Shown here one piece after another: positions 9,072 to 19,483 of a stretch of 64,000 bases of DNA. Below the pieces are notes generated by a model. It was not told where the DNA came from. It saw only the letters and a list, made by a program, of their open reading frames with translations, and did not search any database. Positions within the stretch are counted from its first letter, which is position 1. The number at the start of each line of letters is the position of its first letter. Position numbers and translations under genes: made by a program. This DNA is from Reyranella sp. (GTDB lineage: Bacteria > Pseudomonadota > Alphaproteobacteria > Reyranellales > Reyranellaceae): the NCBI GenBank assembly GCA_019750135.1, contig JAIEOV010000022.1:124001-188000 (forward strand). The letters are read 5' to 3'.

Positions 9072-9947
9072 TCAGCTCCGGGTCACCGGCACTTCGACCA
9101 GGGTGATCTTGTCGCCCATCGCGACGTCGCGCGTGCCCAGCCCCTTGCCCGGCATCGCCGCGTCATAGGCGAGCGGCGCCCGCTTGGGCTGCGAGCCCGG
9201 TGCGGGCAGGGCGAAGATCAGGGAGTTCGCCGCATGATGGGCGATGTGCCCGGTCATGTGGTGGTGCTCCTGGTGGATGTGGCCGTAGAACACCACGACG
9301 TTGCTGTAGGGCATCAGGAGCTCGATCGCCTTGGCGCCGTCGGCGGTGGTCCAGTCCCAGCTCGGCTGCAGGTCGAACAGCGGCCGGTGCGTCAGCACGA
9401 CGATGCGATCGTCGGTCTTGCGCTGCTTGAGGTCGGCGGCGAGCCAGGCCAGTTGTTCGTCGCCCAGCTTGGCGGCAGGGTCGGAGACGTTGTCGAGGGC
9501 GATGAAGTGCACGCCTTTGTGATCGAACGTATAGTGCGTCGCGCCGAAGAACTCCTTGTAGGCCTCGCCCTTGTCGAGCGAGGCGTCGTGCTCGCCGGGC
9601 ATGAAGCGCACGTCCTTGACGGTGAGCGCCGAGACGATCTCGCGGAACCGCTTCATGCGCTCGCGGCGCTGCTTTGCATCGTCGGTGGTGTGGGTGAGGT
9701 CGCCGGTGAAGACGATGAAGTCGGGCTGGCGTGCCAGTCCGTTCACGGTCGCGACCGCCTTCTCGAGCGTGTGCTCGGCATCGGGATTTGCAGCTCCGCT
9801 GTAACCCCAATGGGTGTCCGAGAACTGCACGAAATGGAAGTCGTCGGCCTGCGCCGACGCGCGTCGATTGGGGAACAGGCCGGCGGTGAAGGCGACGCCG
9901 GCGAGGCCGGTGAGTCTCAGGAAATCGCGGCGATCCGATTGCAACAT
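9072..9947 (-). CDS. Tat-exported metallophosphoesterase
   Basis: The start at 9947 is set by GGAGG about 9 bases upstream and yields a Tat-like signal, SDRRDFLRLTGLAGVAF, at the N-terminus. The calcineurin-like two-metal phosphoesterase motifs follow: FSDTHWG (D-x-H), FTGDLTH (GD), PGEHD in place of the usual GNH(D/E), VLTHRP and GHIHQEHH. The 291-residue length fits the cyclic-nucleotide-phosphodiesterase-like group. The Asn-to-Glu change in the GNHD position is worth noting because that Asn is normally a metal ligand. It is the first gene of a two-gene operon with the CuA cupredoxin, divergent from the ECF sigma gene. The substrate is unknown. Confidence 0.8.
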   Translation of the reverse strand: MLQSDRRDFLRLTGLAGVAFTAGLFPNRRASAQADDFHFVQFSDTHWGYSGAANPDAEHTLEKAVATVNGLARQPDFIVFTGDLTHTTDDAKQRRERMKRFREIVSALTVKDVRFMPGEHDASLDKGEAYKEFFGATHYTFDHKGVHFIALDNVSDPAAKLGDEQLAWLAADLKQRKTDDRIVVLTHRPLFDLQPSWDWTTADGAKAIELLMPYSNVVVFYGHIHQEHHHMTGHIAHHAANSLIFALPAPGSQPKRAPLAYDAAMPGKGLGTRDVAMGDKITLVEVPVTRS

Positions 9948-9978
9948 GATGACAGTCCTCCGCAGTGAACTCGCGGGG

Positions 9979-10006
9979 ACTACCGCTGCCACGCCGCTGT
10001 TATTCC
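9979..10006 (-). promoter_or_regulatory. Predicted ECF-type promoter for the metallophosphoesterase-cupredoxin operon
   Basis: Read on the minus strand, GGAATAA (10006-10000) is followed after exactly 14 bases by CGGTAGT (9985-9979). The same two boxes with the same 14-base spacing occur on the plus strand before the sigma gene. The start codon at 9947 lies 31 bases beyond the -10 box, leaving a normal leader with GGAGG. Confidence 0.65.
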
Positions 10007-10020
10007 GGGATTTTCGCCAT

Positions 10021-10048
10021 GGAATAAAATCGACGGTCGGCCGGTATT
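10021..10048 (+). promoter_or_regulatory. Predicted ECF-type autoregulatory promoter of the sigma gene
   Basis: GGAATAA (10021-10027), a 14-base spacer, then CGGTATT (10042-10048). It shares 12 of 14 box bases and the identical spacing with the divergent promoter at 9979-10006. The first sigma ATG is only 9 bases past the -10 box, so the message would be leaderless or nearly so. Confidence 0.65.
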
Positions 10049-10056
10049 GATGTCCT

Positions 10057-10617
10057 ATGCGCTGCATGTCGGATGCGCCGAAACCCGATGCCGGCACGGT
10101 CGATCGTTTTCGTATCGTCATGCTGCCGCATCTCGATGCCGCCTACGGCTATGCGCGCTGGCTGACGCGCGATCCGGTGCAGGCGCAGGATGTCGCGCAG
10201 GAGGCGATGCTGCGCGCGCTGCGCTACTTCCATGCCTTTCGCGGCGAGGACGCCAAGCCGTGGCTGCTGCGCATCGTGCGCAACACCTGGCTCGACCTCT
10301 CAGGCCGGCACGCGGCTGAGAAGGTGCCGCTGGAGGAGATCGAGGATCGCGCCAGCGACGGCCCCGATCCCGAGCAGAGCGCGCTCGCCGGGGATCGTCG
10401 TCGCCAGATCGCCGCCGCGCTCGCGGCCTTGCCGGCCGAGGCGCGCGAGGTGCTCGTCCTGCGCGAGATCGAGGACCTTTCGTACAAGCGTATCGCCGCG
10501 GTGCTCGATCTGCCGGTCGGCACCGTCATGTCCCGCCTGGCGCGGGCACGGGAGAAACTGGCGGCTGTGCTGCGCGGCCGCCTGGAAAGGAGAGACCATG
10601 GACTGCCCGACATGTGA
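10057..10617 (+). CDS. ECF-type RNA polymerase sigma factor
   Basis: The 186-residue protein has sigma region 2 at about 20-90 (DAAYGYARWLTRDPVQAQDV, AMLRALRYFHAFRG, PWLLRIVRNTWLD) and region 4 at about 125-175 (LPAEAREVLVLREIEDLSYK then GTVMSRLARAREKL, the helix-turn-helix). There is no sigma-1.1 or region 3, as expected of group 4 factors. The first ATG (10057) is used; a second in-frame ATG at 10066 would give MSDAPKPDAG and a slightly longer leader. No ribosome site precedes either. The anti-sigma gene overlaps its 3' end by 20 bases, and the divergent operon carries the same promoter motif, suggesting autoregulation plus control of the exported phosphoesterase and cupredoxin. Confidence 0.9.
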   Translation: MRCMSDAPKPDAGTVDRFRIVMLPHLDAAYGYARWLTRDPVQAQDVAQEAMLRALRYFHAFRGEDAKPWLLRIVRNTWLDLSGRHAAEKVPLEEIEDRASDGPDPEQSALAGDRRRQIAAALAALPAEAREVLVLREIEDLSYKRIAAVLDLPVGTVMSRLARAREKLAAVLRGRLERRDHGLPDM

Positions 10618-11356
10618 GGCGATGGTCGGCGCCTATGTCGATGGCGAGCTGTCGGCCGCCGAGAGCGCCGAGTTCGAGCGCGCGCTGGAGACCTGCCCGG
10701 AATGCCGCCGGCGCCTGGAGGAGACGCGGGCCATGAGCGGCCTGCTGCGCGACCTGCCGGCCGAGCCGGCACCCGATCTCTTGCGAGCCAAGGTCGAGCG
10801 CGAGCTGCGCGCCATCGCCGGCCGCTCGAACCCGAACCCACGCGAGCGCATGCGCTGGATGGCCATGGCCGCGAGTCTCATCGTTGCGCTGGGCATCGGC
10901 TGGATCGGGGCGACCATGGTCAGCCAGAGCGGCCGTGAGACCGATGCGCTGATGGCGGGCTACCTGCGCATCGCCATGAGCGACCATCCGGTCGAGGTCG
11001 CCTCGTCCGACCGCCACACGGTGAAGCCATGGTTCGCCGGTCGTATCGACTACGCCCCGCCGGTGCACGATCTCACGACGGCAGGCTTTCCCCTGGTCGG
11101 CGGCCGGCTCGACATCGTCGACCGCCGCAAGGTCGCGGTGATGGTCTATCGCCGCAATAAACACTGGATCGCGCTGACCGCATGGCCGGCGACGTCATCT
11201 GGCGATGTGGCAGCCCGCGTCAGCCAGCGCGACGGGTTCGCGCTGGCCGAGTGGCGCCATGGTGGCTTCGAAATGCGGGCTGTCGGCGATCTGGCGCCGG
11301 CCGACATGAAGTCGTTCGTGACGGCGCTCGACGGCGCCGTCGACAGCGACCGCTGA
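10598..11356 (+). CDS. Transmembrane anti-sigma factor with variant zinc-finger motif
   Basis: ATG 10598 follows AAAGGAGAG and gives 252 residues. The N-terminal zf-HC2-like domain contains MDCPTC (Cys3, Cys6), AYVDGELS, then ETCPEC (Cys33, Cys36). In the usual H-x3-C-x2-C motif a His stands four residues before the first Cys; here that position (29) is Ala, so any zinc would need Cys3/Cys6 instead. A membrane helix follows at about 85-105 (WMAMAASLIVALGIGWIGA), and the remaining 145 residues should be periplasmic sensor. Overlap with the sigma gene supports coupled production of sigma and its inhibitor. Its stop is 3 bases from the leuB stop. Confidence 0.85.
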   Translation: MDCPTCEAMVGAYVDGELSAAESAEFERALETCPECRRRLEETRAMSGLLRDLPAEPAPDLLRAKVERELRAIAGRSNPNPRERMRWMAMAASLIVALGIGWIGATMVSQSGRETDALMAGYLRIAMSDHPVEVASSDRHTVKPWFAGRIDYAPPVHDLTTAGFPLVGGRLDIVDRRKVAVMVYRRNKHWIALTAWPATSSGDVAARVSQRDGFALAEWRHGGFEMRAVGDLAPADMKSFVTALDGAVDSDR

Positions 11357-11359
11357 CCG

Positions 11360-12481
<1,122 letters not shown>

Positions 12482-12528
12482 TGTCTTCTTTCTCTTGAAC
12501 TAGTTTCTCTTGAGCTGGCGGTCGGTTG

Positions 12529-13143
12529 TCAGGACGCGCCGTGCAGCCAGGGCTGGGCTTCCTTCTGGCGCGTCTCGAAGTCGTCGATCTCCGACTTCTT
12601 CTCCATGGTGAGGCCGATGTCGTCGAGGCCGTTCAGCAGGCAATGCTTGCGGAACGGGTCGATGTCGAAATGCACCGTGCCGCCGTCCGGTCCCTTGATC
12701 TCCTGCTTCTCGAGATCGACCTCGATGATGGCGTTGGAGCCGCGGCTCGCATCGTCCATCAGCTTGTCGATGATCTCCTTCGGCACCTTGATCGGCAGGA
12801 TGCCGTTCTTGAAGCAGTTGTTGTAGAAGATGTCGGCGAAATCCTCGGAGATGATGCAGCGGATGCCGAAGTCGAGCAGCGCCCAGGGCGCATGCTCGCG
12901 GCTCGAGCCGCAGCCGAAGTTGGGGCCGGCAACGATGATCTTGGCGTTCTGATAGGCCGGCTGATCGAGGATGAAATCCTTCTTCTGGCCGTCGGCCGTC
13001 CAGCGCATCTCGTAGAACAGCCCGTCCTTGAGCCCGGTGCGCTTGATCGTCTTCAGGAAGTTCTTGGGGATGATCATATCGGTGTCGATATTGACCATCG
13101 GCAGCGGAGCGGCGACGCCGCTCAACGTCGTGAATTTTTCCAT
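12529..13143 (-). CDS. leuD: 3-isopropylmalate dehydratase small subunit
   Basis: The 204-residue swivel subunit of isopropylmalate isomerase pairs with LeuC in leucine biosynthesis. The start at 13143 gives [20 protein letters not shown], the standard N-terminus. Family motifs include [32 protein letters not shown] and [17 protein letters not shown]. It is separated from leuC by two RDD-protein genes, which is unusual because leuC and leuD are often adjacent. A strong hairpin (13170-13210) lies between the preceding RDD gene and this start. Confidence 0.96.
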   Translation of the reverse strand: MEKFTTLSGVAAPLPMVNIDTDMIIPKNFLKTIKRTGLKDGLFYEMRWTADGQKKDFILDQPAYQNAKIIVAGPNFGCGSSREHAPWALLDFGIRCIISEDFADIFYNNCFKNGILPIKVPKEIIDKLMDDASRGSNAIIEVDLEKQEIKGPDGGTVHFDIDPFRKHCLLNGLDDIGLTMEKKSEIDDFETRQKEAQPWLHGAS

Positions 13144-13169
13144 GAGATCCCTCGCGAAACGCCGGAATA

Positions 13170-13210
13170 AACGGGCTTTTACCGGCCGGGTCAAGCCGGC
13201 CAAGCCCGTT
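13170..13210. terminator. Strong hairpin between RDD gene and leuD
   Basis: Arms AACGGGCTT (13170-13178) and AAGCCCGTT (13202-13210) are perfectly complementary, with an inner CCGGCC/GGCCGG-type stem. On the minus strand it begins immediately after the RDD stop at 13211. Only a weak T-rich tail (GTTTATT) follows, so it could be an intrinsic terminator, an attenuator or a processing site. Confidence 0.6.
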
Positions 13211-13774
13211 CTAGGGGCGGGTCAGGATTGCGCCCGCCATCTTGTCGTGCAGGCCCTGCTTGCGGGCCGAAAACGCCACGGCCACGCAGGCGATCAAGGC
13301 GAAGAGCGAAACCAGCCAGCTGGCGCCGATGCCCAGCAGGGCGGCCAGGGTCGGCAGGTAGATCGGCCACGTGCGGATGCTGGCGCCGAGCAGCGTCAGG
13401 CGTCCGCCCTCGGCGTTGGAGACGCGGATCCCCAGCATTCTCTTGCCGAGCGTCGCCTGCGCGGAGGAGGTCTCCTGGAACACGAAATAGGCCCATACCA
13501 TCAGGGCATAGATCATCACCCGGTCGGGCGAGAGCAGGGCGTTCATCATGTCGACGAACGCCTGGTAGTCGGGCTTCTCCGGTATCGGCGGAATATTCTG
13601 GGCGGGCAGAGCGAGCTCGATGACCTGCCACGCCACCGTCAGGATGATCGCATCGACGATCGCCGCCACTACCCGGAGCCAGAAGCCGGCGTAGCGCACC
13701 GCGGTCTCCGGCGGGCGGGCCTCCCAGACCGGCGGAGGCGGCGGAACGGAGCCTGAGGTCGGCACACTCGGCAT
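13211..13774 (-). CDS. RDD family membrane protein (first of a tandem pair)
   Basis: The 187-residue protein opens with a Pro-rich cytoplasmic tail, then [20 protein letters not shown], the RDD signature (R...D in the first helix). About four membrane helices follow, and [20 protein letters not shown] is the conserved loop of the family. RDD proteins are poorly understood membrane proteins; some act in Na+ efflux. It is a paralogue of its upstream neighbour at 13796-14308, with 21 bases between them, and both sit inside the leucine gene block. Confidence 0.85.
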   Translation of the reverse strand: MPSVPTSGSVPPPPPVWEARPPETAVRYAGFWLRVVAAIVDAIILTVAWQVIELALPAQNIPPIPEKPDYQAFVDMMNALLSPDRVMIYALMVWAYFVFQETSSAQATLGKRMLGIRVSNAEGGRLTLLGASIRTWPIYLPTLAALLGIGASWLVSLFALIACVAVAFSARKQGLHDKMAGAILTRP

Positions 13775-13795
13775 GTCGGTCTCCTGGCGAGGTCG

Positions 13796-14308
13796 TCAGG
13801 ACGAATATATCACCAGGGTGTCGGCCAGAATATCGTGCAGCGCCCGCTTGCGGTTGGTGAAGGCGGCCATGATGTAGCCGATGGCCAGCGGCACCATGGG
13901 CGTCACCATGTACTTGGCGAAGTGACGGGCGGTGGCGCGCCCGAACGAAAGCTGGGTGCCGTCGACGCGGACGATGCGCAGGCCGAGCGCCATCTTGCCC
14001 AGGGTGGCGCCGCGCGGCGAGCTGGTCATCAGCGCTTCGTACAGCCAGTTGATCACGATCAGCGCGGCAGCCATCAGAAGGGCAGCGAGGATGATCGGAG
14101 CCGGCAGCTCTTCATCATCCATTGATCCGTGGATCAGAAAGACGAAGCCGACGAAGAGGCCGACCAGGATTGTGGCCGGAACCAACAGGACGAATGCATC
14201 GATGATGTAGGCGACGAAGCGGATCCAAAATCCGCCGGGCGGAGCGCCGTCCACCGCCACCATCGGTCGCTCGGACCAGACAGGTGGCGGTGGAGGAGCG
14301 TTGGTCAA
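13796..14308 (-). CDS. RDD family membrane protein (second of a tandem pair)
   Basis: The 170-residue protein repeats the layout of its neighbour: Pro-rich N-terminus (PPPPPVWSERP), then GFWIRFVAYIIDAFVLLVPA with the RDD residues, a second long hydrophobic stretch, and the loop ATLGKMALGLRIVRVDGTQLS. The first helices are longer and more hydrophobic than in the paralogue. It begins 9 bases after the leuC stop, so translation is probably coupled to leuC. A link to leucine metabolism is not implied by the family and remains unexplained. Confidence 0.85.
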   Translation of the reverse strand: MTNAPPPPPVWSERPMVAVDGAPPGGFWIRFVAYIIDAFVLLVPATILVGLFVGFVFLIHGSMDDEELPAPIILAALLMAAALIVINWLYEALMTSSPRGATLGKMALGLRIVRVDGTQLSFGRATARHFAKYMVTPMVPLAIGYIMAAFTNRKRALHDILADTLVIYSS

Positions 14309-14317
14309 GGCGACGTC

Positions 14318-15763
14318 CTACTGGTAGTCGCGCACGTCGGCCAGCGTGCCCTTGATGGCGGCAGCCGCCGCCATCGCCGGGCTCACCAGATGGGTCCGTC
14401 CACCGCGGCCCTGCCGGCCCTCGAAGTTGCGGTTCGAGGTCGAGGCGCAACGCTGGCCGGGCTCGAGCCGGTCGGCGTTCATGGCGAGGCACATCGAGCA
14501 GCCCTGGATGCGCCATTCGAAGCCGGCCTCGAGGAAGATCTTGTCGAGACCTTCCTTCTCGGCCTCGGCCTTCACCAGGCCGGAGCCCGGCACGACCATG
14601 GCCGACACGCCGGCGGCGACCTTGCGGCCGCGCGCGATCTCGGCGGCGGCGCGCAGGTCTTCGATGCGGCCGTTGGTGCACGAGCCGATGAAGACGCGGT
14701 CGATCGGCACGTCGACGAGCTTGGTACCCGGCGTCAGGCCCATGTAGGCGAGCGAACGCGCCCACGCTTCGCGACGGTTCTCGTCCGGCGCGTTGGCCGG
14801 GTCGGGAATGACGTCGGTGATCGGCAGCGCATCCTGCGGGCTGGTGCCCCAGGTCACCATCGGCGGGATGTCGGAGGCGAGCAGCTCGAGCGTGGCGTCG
14901 AAGTTGGCACCCTTGTCGCTCGGCAGTCGCCGCCATTGGCCCAGCGCCAGGTCCCACGCCCCGCCCTTCGGCGAGTACGGCCGGCCTTCGAGGTACTTGA
15001 AGGTCGTGTCGTCCGGCGCGATCAGGCCGGCGCGCGCGCCCGCCTCGATCGACATGTTGCAGACTGTCATGCGGCCTTCCATCGTCAGCTCGCGGATGGC
15101 GCGGCCGGCATACTCGATCACGTAGCCGGTGCCACCGGCGGTGCCGAGCTTGCCGATGATGGCCAGGATCACGTCCTTGGCCGTGACGCCGAGCGGCAGG
15201 CTGCCCTCGACAGCCACGCGCATGTTCTTGGCCGGCTTCTGGATCAGCGTCTGGGTGGCGAGCACATGCTCGACCTCCGAGGTGCCGATGCCGAAGGCCA
15301 GCGCGCCGAACGCGCCGTGCGTGGAGGTATGGCTGTCGCCGCACACGATCGTCATGCCGGGCAGGGTCAGGCCCTGCTCGGGGCCGATCACGTGCACGAT
15401 GCCGCGACGGGCATCGTTCATGTCGAAGTACGGCACGCCGAACTCGGCGACGTTCTTCTCCAGCGTCTCGACCTGGATGCGGGACTCTTCGTCCATGCCG
15501 CCTTCGCCAACCGGCGTGGTCGGTGTGTTGTGGTCGGCGACGGCGATGGTGGCGTCGGTCCGGCGCACCGGCCGGCCGGCCATGCGCAGGCCTTCGAAGG
15601 CCTGCGGGCTGGTCACCTCGTGGACGAGATGACGGTCGACGTAGATGACGCACGTACCGTCGTCCTGACGATGGACGACGTGGGCATCCCAGATTTTCTC
15701 GAACAGTGTCCGCGGCGGAGGAGGCGGTGACGGCGGCGTGGCCGACTTCTTGCGGAACGCCAT
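14318..15763 (-). CDS. leuC: 3-isopropylmalate dehydratase large subunit
   Basis: The 481-residue aconitase-superfamily subunit binds the [4Fe-4S] cluster used to isomerise 2- to 3-isopropylmalate. Core motifs are [51 protein letters not shown] (cluster Cys) and GCSMCLAMN (two more cluster Cys). The N-terminus carries an extra [17 protein letters not shown] before the family's usual start; no alternative start codon lies between this ATG and the conserved core, so the Pro-rich tail is genuine or the start is atypical. It begins 7 bases after the rplS stop, which ties leucine genes to the ribosomal operon. Confidence 0.95.
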   Translation of the reverse strand: MAFRKKSATPPSPPPPPRTLFEKIWDAHVVHRQDDGTCVIYVDRHLVHEVTSPQAFEGLRMAGRPVRRTDATIAVADHNTPTTPVGEGGMDEESRIQVETLEKNVAEFGVPYFDMNDARRGIVHVIGPEQGLTLPGMTIVCGDSHTSTHGAFGALAFGIGTSEVEHVLATQTLIQKPAKNMRVAVEGSLPLGVTAKDVILAIIGKLGTAGGTGYVIEYAGRAIRELTMEGRMTVCNMSIEAGARAGLIAPDDTTFKYLEGRPYSPKGGAWDLALGQWRRLPSDKGANFDATLELLASDIPPMVTWGTSPQDALPITDVIPDPANAPDENRREAWARSLAYMGLTPGTKLVDVPIDRVFIGSCTNGRIEDLRAAAEIARGRKVAAGVSAMVVPGSGLVKAEAEKEGLDKIFLEAGFEWRIQGCSMCLAMNADRLEPGQRCASTSNRNFEGRQGRGGRTHLVSPAMAAAAAIKGTLADVRDYQ

Positions 15764-15770
15764 GGTGCGC

Positions 15771-16253
15771 CTACTTCTTTCCGCCGCCCTTGGCGGCGCG
15801 CACGTTCTTTTCCTCCTTGGGCTTTTCCTTCTTGATCCTTTCACGCCGCGGATTCTTGGTCTCGTCGGCCTGCTCGGCGACCAGCTCGCGCTGGGCCTCG
15901 ACGTCCTCGGCGATGCGGCTCGCCTTGCCGCGCAGTTCGCGCAAGTAGTAGAGCTTGGCGCGGCGCACGATGCCCTTGCGGACGACCTCGATCTCCCAGA
16001 TGCCCGGGCTGTAGAGCGGGAACACGCGCTCGACGCCCTCGCCGAACGAGATCTTGCGCACCGTGAACGACGAGTTGATGCCGTCGTTCTTGCGGCCGAT
16101 GCACAGGCCTTCGTAGACCTGAATGCGCTCGCGGCTGCCTTCCTGAACCTTGACGTGCACGCGGAGCGTATCGCCGGGTTCGAAACGCGGCACCGGCCGC
16201 TCGGCCGTCACCTTGTCCATCTGGGCCTGGGCCAGCGTATCGAGAATGTTCAT
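15771..16253 (-). CDS. rplS: 50S ribosomal protein L19
   Basis: L19 sits at the 30S-50S interface of the ribosome. Start 16253 ([15 protein letters not shown]) is preferred over an ATG nine bases upstream because AAAGGA then stands 8 bases away instead of 3. Family signatures are [26 protein letters not shown]-like [35 protein letters not shown] and [16 protein letters not shown]. At 160 residues it is longer than the usual 115-130 because of a Lys/Glu-rich C-terminal tail (KKEKPKEEK onward), a common alphaproteobacterial trait. It follows trmD in the standard order. Confidence 0.95.
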   Translation of the reverse strand: MNILDTLAQAQMDKVTAERPVPRFEPGDTLRVHVKVQEGSRERIQVYEGLCIGRKNDGINSSFTVRKISFGEGVERVFPLYSPGIWEIEVVRKGIVRRAKLYYLRELRGKASRIAEDVEAQRELVAEQADETKNPRRERIKKEKPKEEKNVRAAKGGGKK

Positions 16254-16269
16254 CGCATCCATCCTTTCG

Positions 16270-16998
16270 TCACTTGTCTCTGTTCGTCCTCGCGGTGCGC
16301 CCGGCCCACAGATCGGGCCGCCGCCGCCGCGTAATCTCTTCGCGCTGTCGCCTCCGCCACTCGGCCACTTTGCCGTGATGGCCCGAGACCAGAACCTCCG
16401 GCACGCGCCGTTCGGTTCCGTCGGGCCCGGTCCAGCTCGCGGGCCTCGTGTAGTGCGGATACTCCAGCAGTCCGTCCTCGAAACTCTCCTCGTTCGCCGA
16501 CGTGGGCTCGCCCATCACACCGGGCAGCAGCCGCACGCAGCAATCCATCACCGCCATGGCCGCGATCTCGCCGCCCGAAAGCACGAAATCGCCGACCGAG
16601 ATCTCCTCCAACGCCTGGGCCTCGATGACGCGCTCGTCGACGCCTTCGAACCGCCCACACACCAGAACCACGCCCGGACCCTGAGCCAGCTCCCGCCCGC
16701 GCGCCTGAGTGAGCGGCGCGCCTCGGGGAGACAGCAGAACCTTCGGCACCCCCGTCATCCCTGGCGACTGGGCGACCGCCTCGATCGCCGCCGACAGCAC
16801 GTCGGGCTTCATCACCATGCCGGCGCCGCCCCCGAAGGGCGCGTCATCGACCGTACCGTGGCGATCCTTGGCGAACCGCCTGATGTCGACCGCCTCCAGC
16901 GACCACACGCCTTCCTTCAGTGCCTTGCCGGCCAGGCTCTCGCCCAGCGGGCCCGGAAACATCTCCGGGAAGAGCGTCAGCGCCACAGCGCGCCACAC
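16270..16998 (-). CDS. trmD: tRNA (guanine-N1)-methyltransferase
   Basis: TrmD methylates G37 next to the anticodon of certain tRNAs, using S-adenosylmethionine in a trefoil-knot fold. The GTG start at 16998 gives 242 residues beginning [16 protein letters not shown], the conserved N-terminus, and stands one base after the rimM stop with a GAAGGA site inside rimM. Motifs include [30 protein letters not shown], and [17 protein letters not shown] in the knot region. Sequence length and order (rpsP-rimM-trmD-rplS) are typical. Confidence 0.95.
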   Translation of the reverse strand: MWRAVALTLFPEMFPGPLGESLAGKALKEGVWSLEAVDIRRFAKDRHGTVDDAPFGGGAGMVMKPDVLSAAIEAVAQSPGMTGVPKVLLSPRGAPLTQARGRELAQGPGVVLVCGRFEGVDERVIEAQALEEISVGDFVLSGGEIAAMAVMDCCVRLLPGVMGEPTSANEESFEDGLLEYPHYTRPASWTGPDGTERRVPEVLVSGHHGKVAEWRRRQREEITRRRRPDLWAGRTARTNRDK

Positions 16999-16999
16999 G

Positions 17000-17539
17000 T
17001 TAGTCCTTCGCCTCCTTCTCACCGCCTCCCGCCAGCAGGCCTGCCGGCGGATCGACCACGACCTTGCCGCCCTCGACATCGATCTCGGGCACCGCTTCAT
17101 CGGTGAAAGGCAGCATCACCGACTGACGTGACGCCGTGCCTCCCGAGATCTCCATCGTCCGGCCCGCGCCGAAATCGTGGAAGGCGATCACCTTCCCCCA
17201 ATCCCGGCCGTCCGTTCCGACGGCACGCAGACCGATCAGGTCCGCCTCGTACCACTCCCGCTCGCCCGTCGCCGGCAATCGCTCGCGCTCCACGAAGAGC
17301 CGCAAGCCTCGTATCGCCTCGGCGGCGTTGCGATCGGCTACGCCCTCGATCCGGGCCAGCACCGCACCTTTGACGGTGCTCAATGCCTCGACCCGGTACC
17401 GCGTCTTCCCCGCCTCGTCCGACAGCTCGCCATAGGAGGCGATGGCCATCGGGTCGTCGGTGAAGCTCCTGATGCGCACCAGGCCGCGCACTCCGTGCGG
17501 CGCGGCCACGACGCCCAGCAGGACGCGGCCGTTAGTCAT
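17000..17539 (-). CDS. rimM: Ribosome maturation factor RimM
   Basis: RimM binds S19 and helps mature the head of the 30S subunit. The 179-residue protein has the N-terminal barrel ([20 protein letters not shown], containing the conserved G.HG.RG) and the C-terminal PRC-barrel beginning near [10 protein letters not shown]. The ATG overlaps the rpsP stop (ATGA), and trmD begins one base after its stop, so the genes are translationally linked. Confidence 0.94.
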   Translation of the reverse strand: MTNGRVLLGVVAAPHGVRGLVRIRSFTDDPMAIASYGELSDEAGKTRYRVEALSTVKGAVLARIEGVADRNAAEAIRGLRLFVERERLPATGEREWYEADLIGLRAVGTDGRDWGKVIAFHDFGAGRTMEISGGTASRQSVMLPFTDEAVPEIDVEGGKVVVDPPAGLLAGGGEKEAKD

Positions 17540-17910
17540 CAGTTCGCGGCAGCCTCACCACCCTCGGCCGGAGCCGCAGCAGCGGCAGCCGCCGCCTTCA
17601 GGCGCTCCTGCGCCTTGGCGCGCGGAACCGGCTTCTTGGTCTGGTCGCGGCGCTCGCGCGGCTGCATCAGCTCGGCCTGAGACAGGAACTTGGCGACGCG
17701 GTCCGAGGGCTGGGCGCCGACCTTCAGCCAATGCGCGATGCGCTCCTTGTCGAGCTTGATGCGCTCGGCGTGCTCGCGCGGCAGCAGCGGGTTGTAAGTG
17801 CCGAGCTTCTCGATGAAGCGGCCATCGCGCGGGCTGCGCGAATCGGCCACGACGATGTGGAAGAACGGCCGCTTCTTGGCGCCGTGACGGGTCATACGAA
17901 TAGCAAGCAT
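17539..17910 (-). CDS. rpsP: 30S ribosomal protein S16
   Basis: The protein starts [20 protein letters not shown], with the S16 signature [22 protein letters not shown] close behind. At 123 residues it exceeds the usual 80-90 because of an Ala-rich C-terminal tail ([15 protein letters not shown]), as often seen in alphaproteobacteria. It is the first of the four ribosome-related genes downstream of ffh, 18 bases after the ffh stop. Confidence 0.96.
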   Translation of the reverse strand: MLAIRMTRHGAKKRPFFHIVVADSRSPRDGRFIEKLGTYNPLLPREHAERIKLDKERIAHWLKVGAQPSDRVAKFLSQAELMQPRERRDQTKKPVPRAKAQERLKAAAAAAAAPAEGGEAAAN

Positions 17911-17928
17911 TCTTTCTCCTTCGAAATT

Positions 17929-19329
<1,401 letters not shown>

Positions 19330-19483
19330 CTCGCTCGTCGACCTTACGTTCGCCCAAATACGTATCGCGCCGATGCGCGAACCTTCGCGGATCAGCGGAG
19401 CTCCCCGAAGGGGGAACCATTAAATCGGCACGACCGATTGAACGGGCGGGGTATAAGGCCTGCCGGACAAGGAGTCAAAAGGC

